This document shows, one piece after another, positions 1 to 9,425 of a stretch of 20,639 nt of DNA. A model generated the notes under the pieces. That model was not told the origin of the DNA, made no database searches, and saw only the letters and a program-made list of their open reading frames with translations. The DNA lies in IMG/VR virus record IMGVR_UViG_3300033182_000865, positions 1-20,639 of that record, one strand, 5' to 3'. Position numbers and translations under genes: made by a program. Origin of the DNA: a virus. Each line of letters begins with the position of its first letter. Position 1 is the first letter of the stretch.

Positions 1-54
1 GTAGCATATGGTGCTATTGCTTACGGTGCTTGGACACTTTGGAAGTCTGAATAA
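1..54 (+). CDS. 3' end of an unidentified gene (partial)
   Basis: Frame 1 is open from the first base to a TAA at 52-54 and gives 17 residues ending in AYGAWTLWKSE. The start lies outside the window, so the product cannot be identified. Its position before a late-gene cluster on the same strand makes a virion gene likely, but this is inference. Its stop codon is directly followed by the reverse-complement stop of the convergent gene, with no base between. A strong hairpin terminator follows 30 bases further on, supporting this as the true end of a plus-strand transcription unit. Confidence 0.6.
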   Translation, partial: VAYGAIAYGAWTLWKSE

Positions 55-342
55 TTATAATTTACTAATTGGTATATCGCTAGAGGCGTGGAGATTCCAA
101 ACTTGTTTGCGTTCCACGCCTTTCTTTTGCGCGAAAACTTTAGCATCACATTTAGAACAAACGTGAAAATAGTTATTGTTTAGACGTTTAGGATCCATAT
201 TGCCTCTTTTCCTTTCAAATTCAGTATCACAACTATCGCATCTTAGTACAACTATAGTAACATCACGGTAATATGTGTGACGTTTACCTAATTTACTAGC
301 ACGTTCGTACAACTTCTTTAATGTATATTCTCGAATGAACAT
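55..342 (-). CDS. small zinc-ribbon protein
   Basis: This encodes 95 residues starting at the ATG read from 342. It has two CxxC pairs, Cys35/Cys38 (CDSC) and Cys62/Cys65 (CSKC), about 24 residues apart, the spacing expected of a zinc-binding ribbon or treble-clef. The rest is rich in Lys and Arg, consistent with nucleic-acid binding. The open frame extends upstream to a TTG at 432, but that extension would run through the late promoter and the start of the next gene and reads like translated non-coding DNA, so the ATG at 342 is preferred. No clear Shine-Dalgarno is visible. It is the only minus-strand gene in the window. Similar small two-CxxC proteins are common in marine T4-like phages with no assigned role; transcription control or an HNH-like relative are possible, but no HNH catalytic histidines are evident. 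Confidence 0.72.
   Translation of the reverse strand: MFIREYTLKKLYERASKLGKRHTYYRDVTIVVLRCDSCDTEFERKRGNMDPKRLNNNYFHVCSKCDAKVFAQKKGVERKQVWNLHASSDIPISKL
84..128 (+). terminator. Rho-independent terminator for the plus strand
   Basis: The arms AGGCGTGGAG (84-93) and TTCCACGCCT (112-121) pair over 10 positions, with G-U at the top. A second 4-bp stem, CAAA/TTTG (98-101 with 106-109), closes a CTTG tetraloop. The T-rich tail TTTCTTTT (122-128, after T121) follows at once. The opposite strand has no T tract after the stem, so it should act only on plus-strand transcription arriving from the gene ending at 54. It lies inside the coding sequence of the convergent zinc-ribbon gene. Confidence 0.75.
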
Positions 343-360
343 AATACTATTTACATTAAG

Positions 361-366
361 ATTATA
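361..366 (-). promoter_or_regulatory. possible sigma70-type -10 element of the zinc-ribbon gene
   Basis: Read on the minus strand this is a perfect TATAAT, 18 bases upstream of the ATG at 342. No convincing TTGACA-like -35 sits at the right distance, and the area is very AT-rich, so this is a weak call. If real, the gene would be read by host RNA polymerase early in infection, unlike its late-promoter neighbours, with a leader of roughly a dozen bases. Confidence 0.3.
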
Positions 367-375
367 AAATATTTT

Positions 376-383
376 ACTAAATA
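376..383 (+). promoter_or_regulatory. T4-type late promoter (ACTAAATA)
   Basis: The octamer ACTAAATA followed by C resembles the T4 late consensus TATAAATA, with differences only in the first positions. It lies 42 bases before the ATG at 426. The same core, TAAATAC, recurs before four other genes here, which supports it. In T4-like phages this motif is recognised by the phage late sigma factor gp55. A GGAG ribosome site at 414-417 follows. Confidence 0.6.
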
Positions 384-425
384 CTAGTACTAAAGCAATT
401 TTAGCCCACAAACGGAGAATTCTAC

Positions 426-3400
426 ATGGCAAGAAAAGAGATTAACATTGGTGTTGAAGGTAATGACGGCACTGGTGATAGTATTCGCGAGTCGTTTAAC
501 AAAGTAAACCAAAACTTTAACGAAATTTATGGCTTCTTAGGTCAAGGCGGAGCAATTGGCTTTGTTGATCTTGAAGACACTCCTAATAGTTTAGATGGCG
601 AATTAAATAAAATTCCAGTTGTAGATGCTGTTGCTGGTAGTAATAGAATTGTTTTTAAAGAAATTAAAGGCGCTGACGGCCAAGGTATTAATGTAAACTT
701 TGATGCTGAAGAAGGTGCTATCCTTATTGAAAACACTAGTGCTAATGTTGTGCTAGATACTACTCCAGAATTAGGCGGAACATTACACGGTAAACGTTCT
801 TTAGGTTTTGCTCACGGTATTATTGGTATTGATACTACTGAAAAGATGGTTAACCGAGCCAACTTAGATTACAATACTAATTACACTATTCAAGATATTG
901 TTATTGACAAACAGTTTGCTGATGACAAATATATTGCGTCAGCACATGACGTTATGGAAGGTTCTTTAGGGCTAAGAGCAGAACCTACTAGTGCGCCTCT
1001 TGCAGCAATTAGCGCAATAGATGCCGGAAACATTACCATTCCAAATCACGGCTACGATAGTGACACTGACGGGAAGCCTGTAAAATTTATTGGAACTGCT
1101 GCTGGATTAGACAACACAACAGAATACTATATTCACGTTCCACGTTACTCGGCATTTAAATTTAGTTTATCAAATAGTGGCACATTTACAAGAGGACATT
1201 ATGTTAGACAGCAAGCAACGGGTGCTACTGGTGTAATTGCTCAATCACTTACTAACACTCCTTACATTTATATTAGAAGTATATCAGGAACATTCTCTGT
1301 AACTGGAGGTGTTATTGACACTTCACCAGATGGAAGTAACTGGGCTGCTACAACATTTAACATCTTAACTGTATACAATCAAGACGCAGAAGAAATTTTC
1401 TTTGAAGAAGATATTATTAAATTATACACAAACAAAGTCGGCGCTAAGAAAGGTGGTGTTGGCTACGTAAATGCTTCAACTCCTATTGGTGCGTGTTACT
1501 TAGTTGACAGTAAATTTGACAGTAGTTTAAGAGGCTTATATAATTTAGACGAAGCACTTCCAAGAGAAGCAGTTGTTCGCAGACAGGGCGACGCAATGGA
1601 AGGCTACTTACAGTTATCAGACCACCCAGGTGAACTAACTGGAGATGGAACACCGAGCGGATTTACAATTATTTTTAACAGTCCTGTTACAGTAGTTAAA
1701 GATGAAGATTTAATACAAGCAAACACAGGTGCTACAGCACAAGTCAAAGACGACTTTACTAATACGCAAATAGTACAAGTAATAGGCGATTGGGCATCTT
1801 GGAGTATGAGTGAACTTGATTCTGTTAGCGGTACAACTAGTGGTGCTTTAAATACCTACGTTGTAGATCGTTATGCTCCAGATTTATTAGCAGCGACCAA
1901 ATACTATGTAGATAAGTCAACTCCAGTAAGTAAAACTAACTTATTTGTAAGTTGGGAAAATGGTGATGACAACATGGTAAACGTTCCACCTGACTCAATT
2001 GGACGCTCGTTTGCTACAGCATTTAAAACTGTAGGTCATGCTGCTCGTTACGCTGAACGTATTATTTACGGTGACGACAGTATTACATTTACTGACTTTG
2101 ACCGCATTAACATGGATCCAGGTGAAGACTTTGTTATTCCTTACGATCCGGTTGCTCGCCCAGGTGTTAAACCAATGTCAGGACCATATCGTCAAGTTAT
2201 TACTTATAAAGGTCCAGACTACCCAGCAAAAGTAGTTATTCCTCCTCAAGCAGTAGCAGGCCAACCTAACGTATTTGATATTCAACTCAATCATGACGGA
2301 ACTGTTATTGACCAGGCAGGCGACAACACAGACAACGCAGACTTTAACAACAACAATATTATTCCAGGTAAGATTATTACAACACGTTTAATTACAGGAC
2401 GTGATGTACGTGGTCGTATTCTAAACTATACTCAACGTGCTAATCCATTTACTAGTGATGTTATTCGCTACGAATTGTTAACACCGGGTGCTAACTTCCA
2501 AACAGCAGACGAAGTTGAATTTGGTAATGCTGTTGCTGATGTACAAATTACATTAATGATTGAATCAGGTCAGTACGAAGAAGACTATCCAATTAGAATG
2601 GCTGAAAACTTATCTGTAAGCGGTGACCACTTTAGACGTGTTATCTTAAGACCAAAAGATGCTGTTTCAAAATCTCCATGGGCTAAAACTTACTTCCGTA
2701 GAGATAGAGCATACGACGGTAACGCAGGTGCTAAGAAACAATACATTACATTAAACAGTGTTGTAACACTTAACGCAGGCGATGTTATTAAACAAGACCT
2801 AACAGGTGCTAGAGGTATTGTTCAAACATCAGATACTTCAAACACATTTGCTTTAATACTTTGTCAAGGCGAGTTCTTTACAGGTATTGACTACAATGTT
2901 CGTCAATACACAAACTATGCTCAAACTGGCGAAACAGAAATCAACCTAAATACATATATTGGCAGTATTGACGCAGTTGAATATGGTTATCATTACTTAA
3001 CAGATCCTGAAGATATTAACAGTACTCCGTTAAACAACAGAGACATGGATATCCTACTAATGAACAACGCAACATTTATTAGTGGATTTACTTGTCAAGA
3101 CCACGGTGGATTTATGGAAGTGCTTGATCCAGATGGCCAAGTACAAACTAAATCGCCATATACACAAACTGCGGCATCGTTTACACGTTCACTAGGTGAT
3201 ACACAACGTTTTGGCGGCGGTATCTTTATCGACGGTAAAGTAAGTAACTTACAAGGCTACTTGTACGATGATGGTGCTGGCAATCCGCAAGGCGTAGGTA
3301 ATACTTCAACAGAAGTTGCTGCTCGAATTAGAGACGAGCGTGATGGAAACTTTAAACGTTTCCCTTCACTTCCAACTATTATTGTTAGAAACGGCAAGCG

Positions 3401-6400
3401 TTATCAAATTAACGATATTATTAACAAGAACAATGTTACAGGTGATTGTACATTAATCTTTGATGCTAACACTCCGTTTGTAAACGCAGGTATTACTACA
3501 GGACTTGTACCTAACCAAAATACAAATGCTAAGTCGTTATTAACACTTAACAAAGAATTTATACAAGCAGAAATTATTGGTTACATCAATGCTAACTACT
3601 CTGTATTCACATATGATCAAACCAAGTGTGAGCGTGATACAGGATTAATATTAGACGCGGCAAGTATGGACCAGGCATTAGGTACTAACTATAATGCTGT
3701 AACTGCTGGTTTAGCATACCAACGTGCTAATGCTACAGAAGTACAAGGTCCACAGTTAACTAAAACAGTTGACGCTATCAACGAAGCAAGAGATGATACT
3801 ATTACGTTAACTAATGTTGCTTCTAGTGCTACAGCAGTAGCAAGAGTTACAGCGGCATTTAACGAAGTAACAGACATTTTAAGCAACGGTGTAGGAAACG
3901 CAGATGCGTTAGTGTTCCCAGCACCAGCTGGAGTATCACAAGATCTTCAAAATGCTCACGATCAGTTAAGAAACAACAGACAGTTTATACGTGACGAAGT
4001 TATTGCTTGGATTGGCGTAAACTATCCAGCACTAACATATGATCAAACTGATTGTTCACGTGACACAGGATATATTGTTGATGCTTTATCTTATGACATA
4101 CTATACGGTGGTAACAGTGCTACACGTACAGCGGCACAAGCATACTTTGTTGGAGCAGTAAGTCAACTAGGCGCAGGAGAAGGTCCTGCTACAGTAGCCG
4201 CTTACAATCATATGGCAGGCGTAATTGGTGATATTGTACAAGGTAATGCTGTAACACCAAGTAGCGGAAATGCTACTTCACAAGATACATCAGCAGGTAA
4301 TGCTACTGCTAGTGAAGCAACTACATTAGACGGCTTAGTACAAATTATTGAAGATGTAATCACAGCAGGTAACATTAACGGCTTACCAGCAGAAACGTTA
4401 CCAAGTATTACTTGGACATCAGCAGATTTACAAGCGGCTTATTCAAACATCCAAACTAATAGAACAACTATTATTACAAACACTATTAGTTACATTAACA
4501 ATAACTTAGCATTTACATACGACGAAGCAATTTGTTACAGAGATGTTGGATTCATTGTTGATGCGTTAATTGAAGATTTAGATAATGAAAGTTATGAAAA
4601 ATCTGTAGACGCAGGTATTTCGTATTACGATAATGCTAGTGCGTTAAAAGCAATTACAGAACAAAAAGCAGAAACGGTTGCTGCGATTACATACATCAAA
4701 ACTGTTGTAAGTGCAGTATTGGCACAACAAATATTAGGTACAGACACTGGTACAAAATACAGTGCGGGTTCTATTACGCAATCACTAGATATTGGTCTTA
4801 TAGCAGAACCTGGGTCAACCACACTTTGTACTCAAAATATTGATTACATTGTTGACATTATTAATGGCGGGGCTGATGCTGCTCCATTTGAAGCATCTTA
4901 CTCATTGGTAGGTGACAGAACAACAGCAAACATAGCAACTGGTTCGCAAATTGTTGTTGAAACTGCTGGTAACAGATCTATCCTAGCAAACGACTTTACA
5001 CAAGTTAACGATTTGGCATACGGTGTATATGTTACTAACAATGCTCTTTGTGAGCTTGTATCAGTGTTTACATATTACTGTCATAGATCATACGTTGCTG
5101 ACAATGGCGGCGAAATACGTTCACTTAACGGATCGAGTATTTACGGTAACTGGGGTATGGTTGCTATTGGCGTTGACCCAGACGAAATTCCAGACACTGT
5201 ACGTTTAACATACGATATGGTACAAACTGCTAAAATTGCTCAAGTAACTGCTAAAGGTGAACAGGCAATGTACATATACGATTACGAGTACATTCCATCG
5301 CAGTATTCACTTATTGAAATTAAACACGAACGTGCGTTGATTCCTAAAAAGGTTACTGTTAACACAGGAGGTACTGGCTATGCGCCAGGTGATGTTGTTG
5401 ACGTTACTGTTCCAGGAACTTCTACTATCGCAGTTCAATTACAAATTGTGGCAGTTGGACCAAGTGGCGAAGTATTAGACGTTGCTATTTCAAGTGGTGA
5501 AATGGCAAGCATTACAGGCTGGACAGACGATGTAACTCCTATGACTAACTTATCAGTTAATGGTGTAGGCGGTGCTACGTTTGATATTGTATTCTCAAGA
5601 GCAACAAAACTTTACGAGATTAACAGTATTGCTAGTACAGGTAACAGTGCTGGCGGAGCAGTTCGTAACGGCGATATATTAAAAGTTAACTTTGCGTCAT
5701 CAGGTATTGAAGGAAGTGAACAGTTTGGTTTAGCGTATCCTACTAGCACAGACGAATTTGTAACTATTAGAGCATATCGTAACTTTATCTTTAATGACGT
5801 TGCTGCTCCTACTCCAGTTAAGAAAGCAAACGCTGTTAACTTTGTAGAAACAGACGAACTAGGTTATAACTCAATTGACTACTCATCACATGATGCGTTA
5901 GGAAATAAAGTAGGTTCTAACTCTGCTCAAATTACATTCCAAAGTGGATTTAACTTTATCAAACTAAACGTTGATAATACTAATGCTCAAGTTGCTGACT
6001 TAGTACTTGGAACAAGAACATATGGTTCAAAAGCAGGTGATATTAAAATTGCTATTGTTGAAACAACTTTAAGTAATGTTGATATTGATAGATTGAAACG
6101 TGGTCAAATGATATTTGGCTGGAACGGCGAACTACATAAGATTAACAACTACTTTACTGGTGCTGGCGAAGATGGATCTGACGCAACAGGATTCCCTTAC
6201 ATTGTTATAAACAATAACGATTATAACAACGAATTAACAGGATCACCAAGTTTAGGTCTAAGTTATCCTGTACACGTTTTATCTGATGTAGAAGAAGATA
6301 GAAACATCTTACAAGCAGGTCTACAATTAGGCGAAAAGGCTACAATTACTAGACGTATTTCAAACTTACGTTCTACTAACCATGACTTTGCTGATGTTGG

Positions 6401-9400
6401 TACAGGTGGTTATAATACTACTAACTATCCAAATGCTGTATATGGTGAGCCTAAGCAACCTTCATACACACGCGAAACAGACGAGTTCTCCGGCGGACGA
6501 GTATTCTACACAAGTACAGACCAAGATGGTAACTTCCGAGTTGGTGAGTTCTTCAAGATTGACCAAGGTACTGGTGAGATTACATTCAACGCTCGACTAG
6601 CACTTTCAAACGTAAACGGATTACAGTTTAGTAGAGGTGTTGAAGTTAAGGAATTCTCCGTTGACGAAGAATTTACAGATAACGCTCCAGACGCAGTACC
6701 AACTGAATTTGCTGCCAGACAATACATTGACAAACGTTTAGGTATTATACACGGTGACTTAGGTACTGGTTCAGGTAGATTGCCATCTAACTTACGTATT
6801 GGTCCAGGATATGTTGCTCTTAACGGTAAAACTCCATTAGAAGGTAGTCTAAACTTTAATAGTACATACACTGCTACTAACTTGATTGCTCCAATTAACT
6901 CAGACGATGCCGCAACTAAGATTTATGTAGACTCAGCGGTGCGTGTGTCAAGTCAATTAAGCAACTTATACGATGTTGAAACTGCTGGCGCAATAGCAGG
7001 TGATACATTAATGTTTACTGGCGTGTACGAAGTACCAATTGATTTATCACAAACTTCAGGAACAGCGACTTCAGGTGCGACATTTGTTGCTTCACCAAGT
7101 GGTGCTACTGGTATATTTGCTGAATATAGAGATTTAGGCGGCAATAACCCAAGAATGAGATACATTCCAGATGATGTTAATAACACACCTAAGTTTGGTG
7201 ACACTATTAACATTGGAAGCGGTGCTGCTCAAACAGCAACTGATATGTTACCATACGAATCATCATTCCCATTGTCATACGGTACTAACCAAACAGGCGA
7301 TGTATTCAACGACTTTAAATTCTCGTTAAGAACTGTTGATGCTAAACTTGGTATTGCTGGTGCTGACTATACTGTAGGAGATGTTGTTGAACTAGTAGGT
7401 GGAGTTATTTCAAACGATCCACAAGGACAACCTTATCCAAAAGCACAAGTACAAATTGACGCTGTTGACGTAAACGGAAGTGTACAAGCAGTTAGTATTT
7501 TAATCAATGGTGCGTACGATCAACCTCCATTCCCGCATGATAATATTCAAACAGCAAACGTTACTGTTTCTAACCCAGCGGCAACTGGACTACGTTTAGA
7601 AGGTGTGTTCGGCGGAACAAGTTATTGGCAGATTGCTAATAATGTTATACTCGACGTTGATGTAAACTCAAACGCAGATATTGCTCAAAGCAAACTGCTA
7701 ATGAATGTTGCTACTACAAGAGCATCAGCACCAACAGGTACATCAAAACAAGTACAAGCAACACTTGGTTTGTCAACATATGATGAAGATATGTTTACAC
7801 TTACTGACGGTTTTGTACAATATAAAACTGCTACATCTACAGGCACTGGTTTAGACTCAAGCAAACTAAGTTGGGTTGGTACAGATACTGTATTAGGTAG
7901 AAGTGCTGCTGGCACAGGTGCTGTTGGACAAATTGGTTTCCAAACTGTTGTAGATGAAGGTAACGGTATTCTACACTCAGACATTCCAGGAACATCAGTA
8001 GGCTTAATTGAAAGAAGTAGTGCTGAAACATACAGCATTCTACCAATTGACAACGGACAGGCGGACTCTACAGCACACATTGTAAAAACAGATAGTGATG
8101 GTAAAATTAACATTGTTGCGTTACAACTTAGTAGCCAAGATATTATTGAAAGAACAGGCGTAGGCACTGTCCAAGATCCATACAAACTTGTTGTTAGAGA
8201 CTTCGACAACAGTGTACTATTTGTAGGTGACAACGGTAACTTAACTGGCGTTAACGATTTAACTGCTAACAACTTGTATGTTACTAATGGAGTAGGTGAT
8301 AGTATATCACTTACTGGTTCAAATGGTAAAGTAACATCTGTAAGTGTTGACGTAGGTAACTTAAAACTAAGTGGAGATTTAATTACTTCAAGTAGTACTA
8401 ATCCACTTGTAATTAGATCACAAGATACAGGTGACGCTGGAACACTTGGTGACTATGGTGTTACTATTGATGACAACTTAACAGTATCAGGTAACTTAAC
8501 TGTTAATGGAACCACAACTACAGTTAACAGTACAGTAGTAACAATAGATGATCCAATCTTTACACTAGGCGGCGATGCTGCTCCAAGCACAGACGATAAC
8601 AAAGACAGAGGTATATTATTCCGCTGGCACGATGGCTCTAACGCAAAAGTTGGTTTCTTTGGTTATGATGATAGCGCAGGTAAGTTTACATTTATTAAAG
8701 ATGGATCTGTATCAGGTGAAGTAATGAGCGGAAGTGTTGCTGATGTTCAGTTTGCTGATGCTGCTCTAAGTTCTGCTACAGTAAGTGGAAACTTTGTTGT
8801 ACAAGGAAATACAGACATTGGTAATGCGACAGGCGATACATTAACTATTACTGCTAGTGTTGATTCTAACATTGTTCCAACTGGTACACGTAACTTAGGT
8901 AGTACTAGTAACTTCTGGGACGCAACATATTCTAATACTGTTAGAACAACAGCAATTACAACTGGTGCTAATACAACAGCAGGAACTATTACAGGTGATT
9001 GGAGTCTAAGCAGTGGATCTAAACTAGACGCTACATACGCTGACTTGGCAGAGAAGTATACAGCAGATGCTGATTACGAGCCAGGCACTGTACTAGTATT
9101 TGGCGGAGAACAAGAAGTTACTACAACTGATGTTAAAGCAAACTTTAGAGTAGCAGGTGTTGTAACAACTAACCCAGCATACTCAATGAACAGTGATTGC
9201 CCAGGTGAACACGTTGCTGAAATAGCACTACAAGGTCGTGTACCATGTAAAGTAATTGGTAAAGTTGAAAAAGGCGACCTACTTGTTACAGCGGCTAAGC
9301 CAGGATACGCAATGGTTTGGAACGATCCAGGCAGAGTTGGTACAATAATTGGTAAGGCTTTAGAAAACAAAGACACTTCAGAAGAAGGTGTAATTGAAGT

Positions 9401-9419
9401 AGCAGTAGGTAGATTATAA
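426..9419 (+). CDS. giant modular tail fiber / virion adhesion protein (2997 aa)
   Basis: A very long structural protein, probably a trimeric fiber or baseplate-attached adhesin. Residues 1-40 hold the motif NDGTGDSIRESFNKVNQNF, repeated at the start of the next gene, suggesting a docking domain. Around residues 506-750 is a pattern typical of right-handed beta-helix fibers (LFVSWENGDDN, then YPIRMAENLSVSGDHFRRV). Residues about 1042-1380 carry three copies of a helical unit with C-x-RDxG-(F/Y/L)-I-(L/V)-DA. Near 1561 is GGEIRSLNGSSIYGNWG and near 2030 TSTDQDGNFRVGEFF, both recalled from marine T4-like phage fibers. AATKIYVD near 2163 is a typical fiber pivot motif. The last ~125 residues begin YADLAEKY and resemble C-terminal fiber domains that may aid folding or trimerisation. 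Start chosen at ATG 426 with GGAG eight bases upstream. No signal peptide, as expected for a virion protein. Structural role confident; receptor unknown. Confidence 0.88.
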   Translation: MARKEINIGVEGNDGTGDSIRESFNKVNQNFNEIYGFLGQGGAIGFVDLEDTPNSLDGELNKIPVVDAVAGSNRIVFKEIKGADGQGINVNFDAEEGAILIENTSANVVLDTTPELGGTLHGKRSLGFAHGIIGIDTTEKMVNRANLDYNTNYTIQDIVIDKQFADDKYIASAHDVMEGSLGLRAEPTSAPLAAISAIDAGNITIPNHGYDSDTDGKPVKFIGTAAGLDNTTEYYIHVPRYSAFKFSLSNSGTFTRGHYVRQQATGATGVIAQSLTNTPYIYIRSISGTFSVTGGVIDTSPDGSNWAATTFNILTVYNQDAEEIFFEEDIIKLYTNKVGAKKGGVGYVNASTPIGACYLVDSKFDSSLRGLYNLDEALPREAVVRRQGDAMEGYLQLSDHPGELTGDGTPSGFTIIFNSPVTVVKDEDLIQANTGATAQVKDDFTNTQIVQVIGDWASWSMSELDSVSGTTSGALNTYVVDRYAPDLLAATKYYVDKSTPVSKTNLFVSWENGDDNMVNVPPDSIGRSFATAFKTVGHAARYAERIIYGDDSITFTDFDRINMDPGEDFVIPYDPVARPGVKPMSGPYRQVITYKGPDYPAKVVIPPQAVAGQPNVFDIQLNHDGTVIDQAGDNTDNADFNNNNIIPGKIITTRLITGRDVRGRILNYTQRANPFTSDVIRYELLTPGANFQTADEVEFGNAVADVQITLMIESGQYEEDYPIRMAENLSVSGDHFRRVILRPKDAVSKSPWAKTYFRRDRAYDGNAGAKKQYITLNSVVTLNAGDVIKQDLTGARGIVQTSDTSNTFALILCQGEFFTGIDYNVRQYTNYAQTGETEINLNTYIGSIDAVEYGYHYLTDPEDINSTPLNNRDMDILLMNNATFISGFTCQDHGGFMEVLDPDGQVQTKSPYTQTAASFTRSLGDTQRFGGGIFIDGKVSNLQGYLYDDGAGNPQGVGNTSTEVAARIRDERDGNFKRFPSLPTIIVRNGKRYQINDIINKNNVTGDCTLIFDANTPFVNAGITTGLVPNQNTNAKSLLTLNKEFIQAEIIGYINANYSVFTYDQTKCERDTGLILDAASMDQALGTNYNAVTAGLAYQRANATEVQGPQLTKTVDAINEARDDTITLTNVASSATAVARVTAAFNEVTDILSNGVGNADALVFPAPAGVSQDLQNAHDQLRNNRQFIRDEVIAWIGVNYPALTYDQTDCSRDTGYIVDALSYDILYGGNSATRTAAQAYFVGAVSQLGAGEGPATVAAYNHMAGVIGDIVQGNAVTPSSGNATSQDTSAGNATASEATTLDGLVQIIEDVITAGNINGLPAETLPSITWTSADLQAAYSNIQTNRTTIITNTISYINNNLAFTYDEAICYRDVGFIVDALIEDLDNESYEKSVDAGISYYDNASALKAITEQKAETVAAITYIKTVVSAVLAQQILGTDTGTKYSAGSITQSLDIGLIAEPGSTTLCTQNIDYIVDIINGGADAAPFEASYSLVGDRTTANIATGSQIVVETAGNRSILANDFTQVNDLAYGVYVTNNALCELVSVFTYYCHRSYVADNGGEIRSLNGSSIYGNWGMVAIGVDPDEIPDTVRLTYDMVQTAKIAQVTAKGEQAMYIYDYEYIPSQYSLIEIKHERALIPKKVTVNTGGTGYAPGDVVDVTVPGTSTIAVQLQIVAVGPSGEVLDVAISSGEMASITGWTDDVTPMTNLSVNGVGGATFDIVFSRATKLYEINSIASTGNSAGGAVRNGDILKVNFASSGIEGSEQFGLAYPTSTDEFVTIRAYRNFIFNDVAAPTPVKKANAVNFVETDELGYNSIDYSSHDALGNKVGSNSAQITFQSGFNFIKLNVDNTNAQVADLVLGTRTYGSKAGDIKIAIVETTLSNVDIDRLKRGQMIFGWNGELHKINNYFTGAGEDGSDATGFPYIVINNNDYNNELTGSPSLGLSYPVHVLSDVEEDRNILQAGLQLGEKATITRRISNLRSTNHDFADVGTGGYNTTNYPNAVYGEPKQPSYTRETDEFSGGRVFYTSTDQDGNFRVGEFFKIDQGTGEITFNARLALSNVNGLQFSRGVEVKEFSVDEEFTDNAPDAVPTEFAARQYIDKRLGIIHGDLGTGSGRLPSNLRIGPGYVALNGKTPLEGSLNFNSTYTATNLIAPINSDDAATKIYVDSAVRVSSQLSNLYDVETAGAIAGDTLMFTGVYEVPIDLSQTSGTATSGATFVASPSGATGIFAEYRDLGGNNPRMRYIPDDVNNTPKFGDTINIGSGAAQTATDMLPYESSFPLSYGTNQTGDVFNDFKFSLRTVDAKLGIAGADYTVGDVVELVGGVISNDPQGQPYPKAQVQIDAVDVNGSVQAVSILINGAYDQPPFPHDNIQTANVTVSNPAATGLRLEGVFGGTSYWQIANNVILDVDVNSNADIAQSKLLMNVATTRASAPTGTSKQVQATLGLSTYDEDMFTLTDGFVQYKTATSTGTGLDSSKLSWVGTDTVLGRSAAGTGAVGQIGFQTVVDEGNGILHSDIPGTSVGLIERSSAETYSILPIDNGQADSTAHIVKTDSDGKINIVALQLSSQDIIERTGVGTVQDPYKLVVRDFDNSVLFVGDNGNLTGVNDLTANNLYVTNGVGDSISLTGSNGKVTSVSVDVGNLKLSGDLITSSSTNPLVIRSQDTGDAGTLGDYGVTIDDNLTVSGNLTVNGTTTTVNSTVVTIDDPIFTLGGDAAPSTDDNKDRGILFRWHDGSNAKVGFFGYDDSAGKFTFIKDGSVSGEVMSGSVADVQFADAALSSATVSGNFVVQGNTDIGNATGDTLTITASVDSNIVPTGTRNLGSTSNFWDATYSNTVRTTAITTGANTTAGTITGDWSLSSGSKLDATYADLAEKYTADADYEPGTVLVFGGEQEVTTTDVKANFRVAGVVTTNPAYSMNSDCPGEHVAEIALQGRVPCKVIGKVEKGDLLVTAAKPGYAMVWNDPGRVGTIIGKALENKDTSEEGVIEVAVGRL
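3549..3659 (+). repeat. fiber internal repeat, unit 1
   Basis: Codes for residues 1042-1078 of the giant fiber: N-KEFIQ-EI--YI---Y--FTYDQTKCERDTGLILDA. It shares the 14-base string ACATATGATCAAAC (3609-3622) with unit 2. Each unit is about 37 residues and looks helix-forming. Confidence 0.75.
3975..4085 (+). repeat. fiber internal repeat, unit 2
   Basis: Codes for residues 1184-1220: NRQFIRDEVIAWIG-NYPALTYDQTDCSRDTGYIVDA, aligned without gaps to unit 1. It starts 142 residues after unit 1. The shared 14-base string is at 4035-4048. Confidence 0.75.
4458..4565 (+). repeat. fiber internal repeat, unit 3
   Basis: Codes for residues 1345-1380: NRTTIITNTISYIN-NLAFTYDEAICYRDVGFIVDA, the same frame of conserved residues with one residue fewer. 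It starts 161 residues after unit 2. A decayed fourth copy (LCTQNIDYIVDIINGG) is visible near 4825-4870. Confidence 0.72.
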
Positions 9420-9425
9420 GGGGCT

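Noticed and set aside
343-432. N-terminal extension of the minus-strand zinc-ribbon gene from a TTG at 432
   Set aside because: It would run across the late promoter and ribosome site of the giant fiber and into its first codons, and the 30 extra residues look like random AT-rich translation. The ATG at 342 gives a compact protein starting MFIREYTLKK.
7685-8272. 195-residue open frame on the minus strand
   Set aside because: It is antisense to the giant fiber, rich in Ser/Val/Pro/Leu as expected from the complement of its Thr/Gly/Asn codons, and has no motif or ribosome site. The same applies to minus frames at 6506-6871, 9074-9460, 9544-10104, 11083-11634 and 11659-12105.
8980-9419. Peptidase S74-type self-cleaving chaperone at the fiber C-terminus
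   Set aside because: The S74 helical domain and its Ser-Lys dyad context are not visible; only a loose resemblance at the start of the domain remains, so no protease was called.
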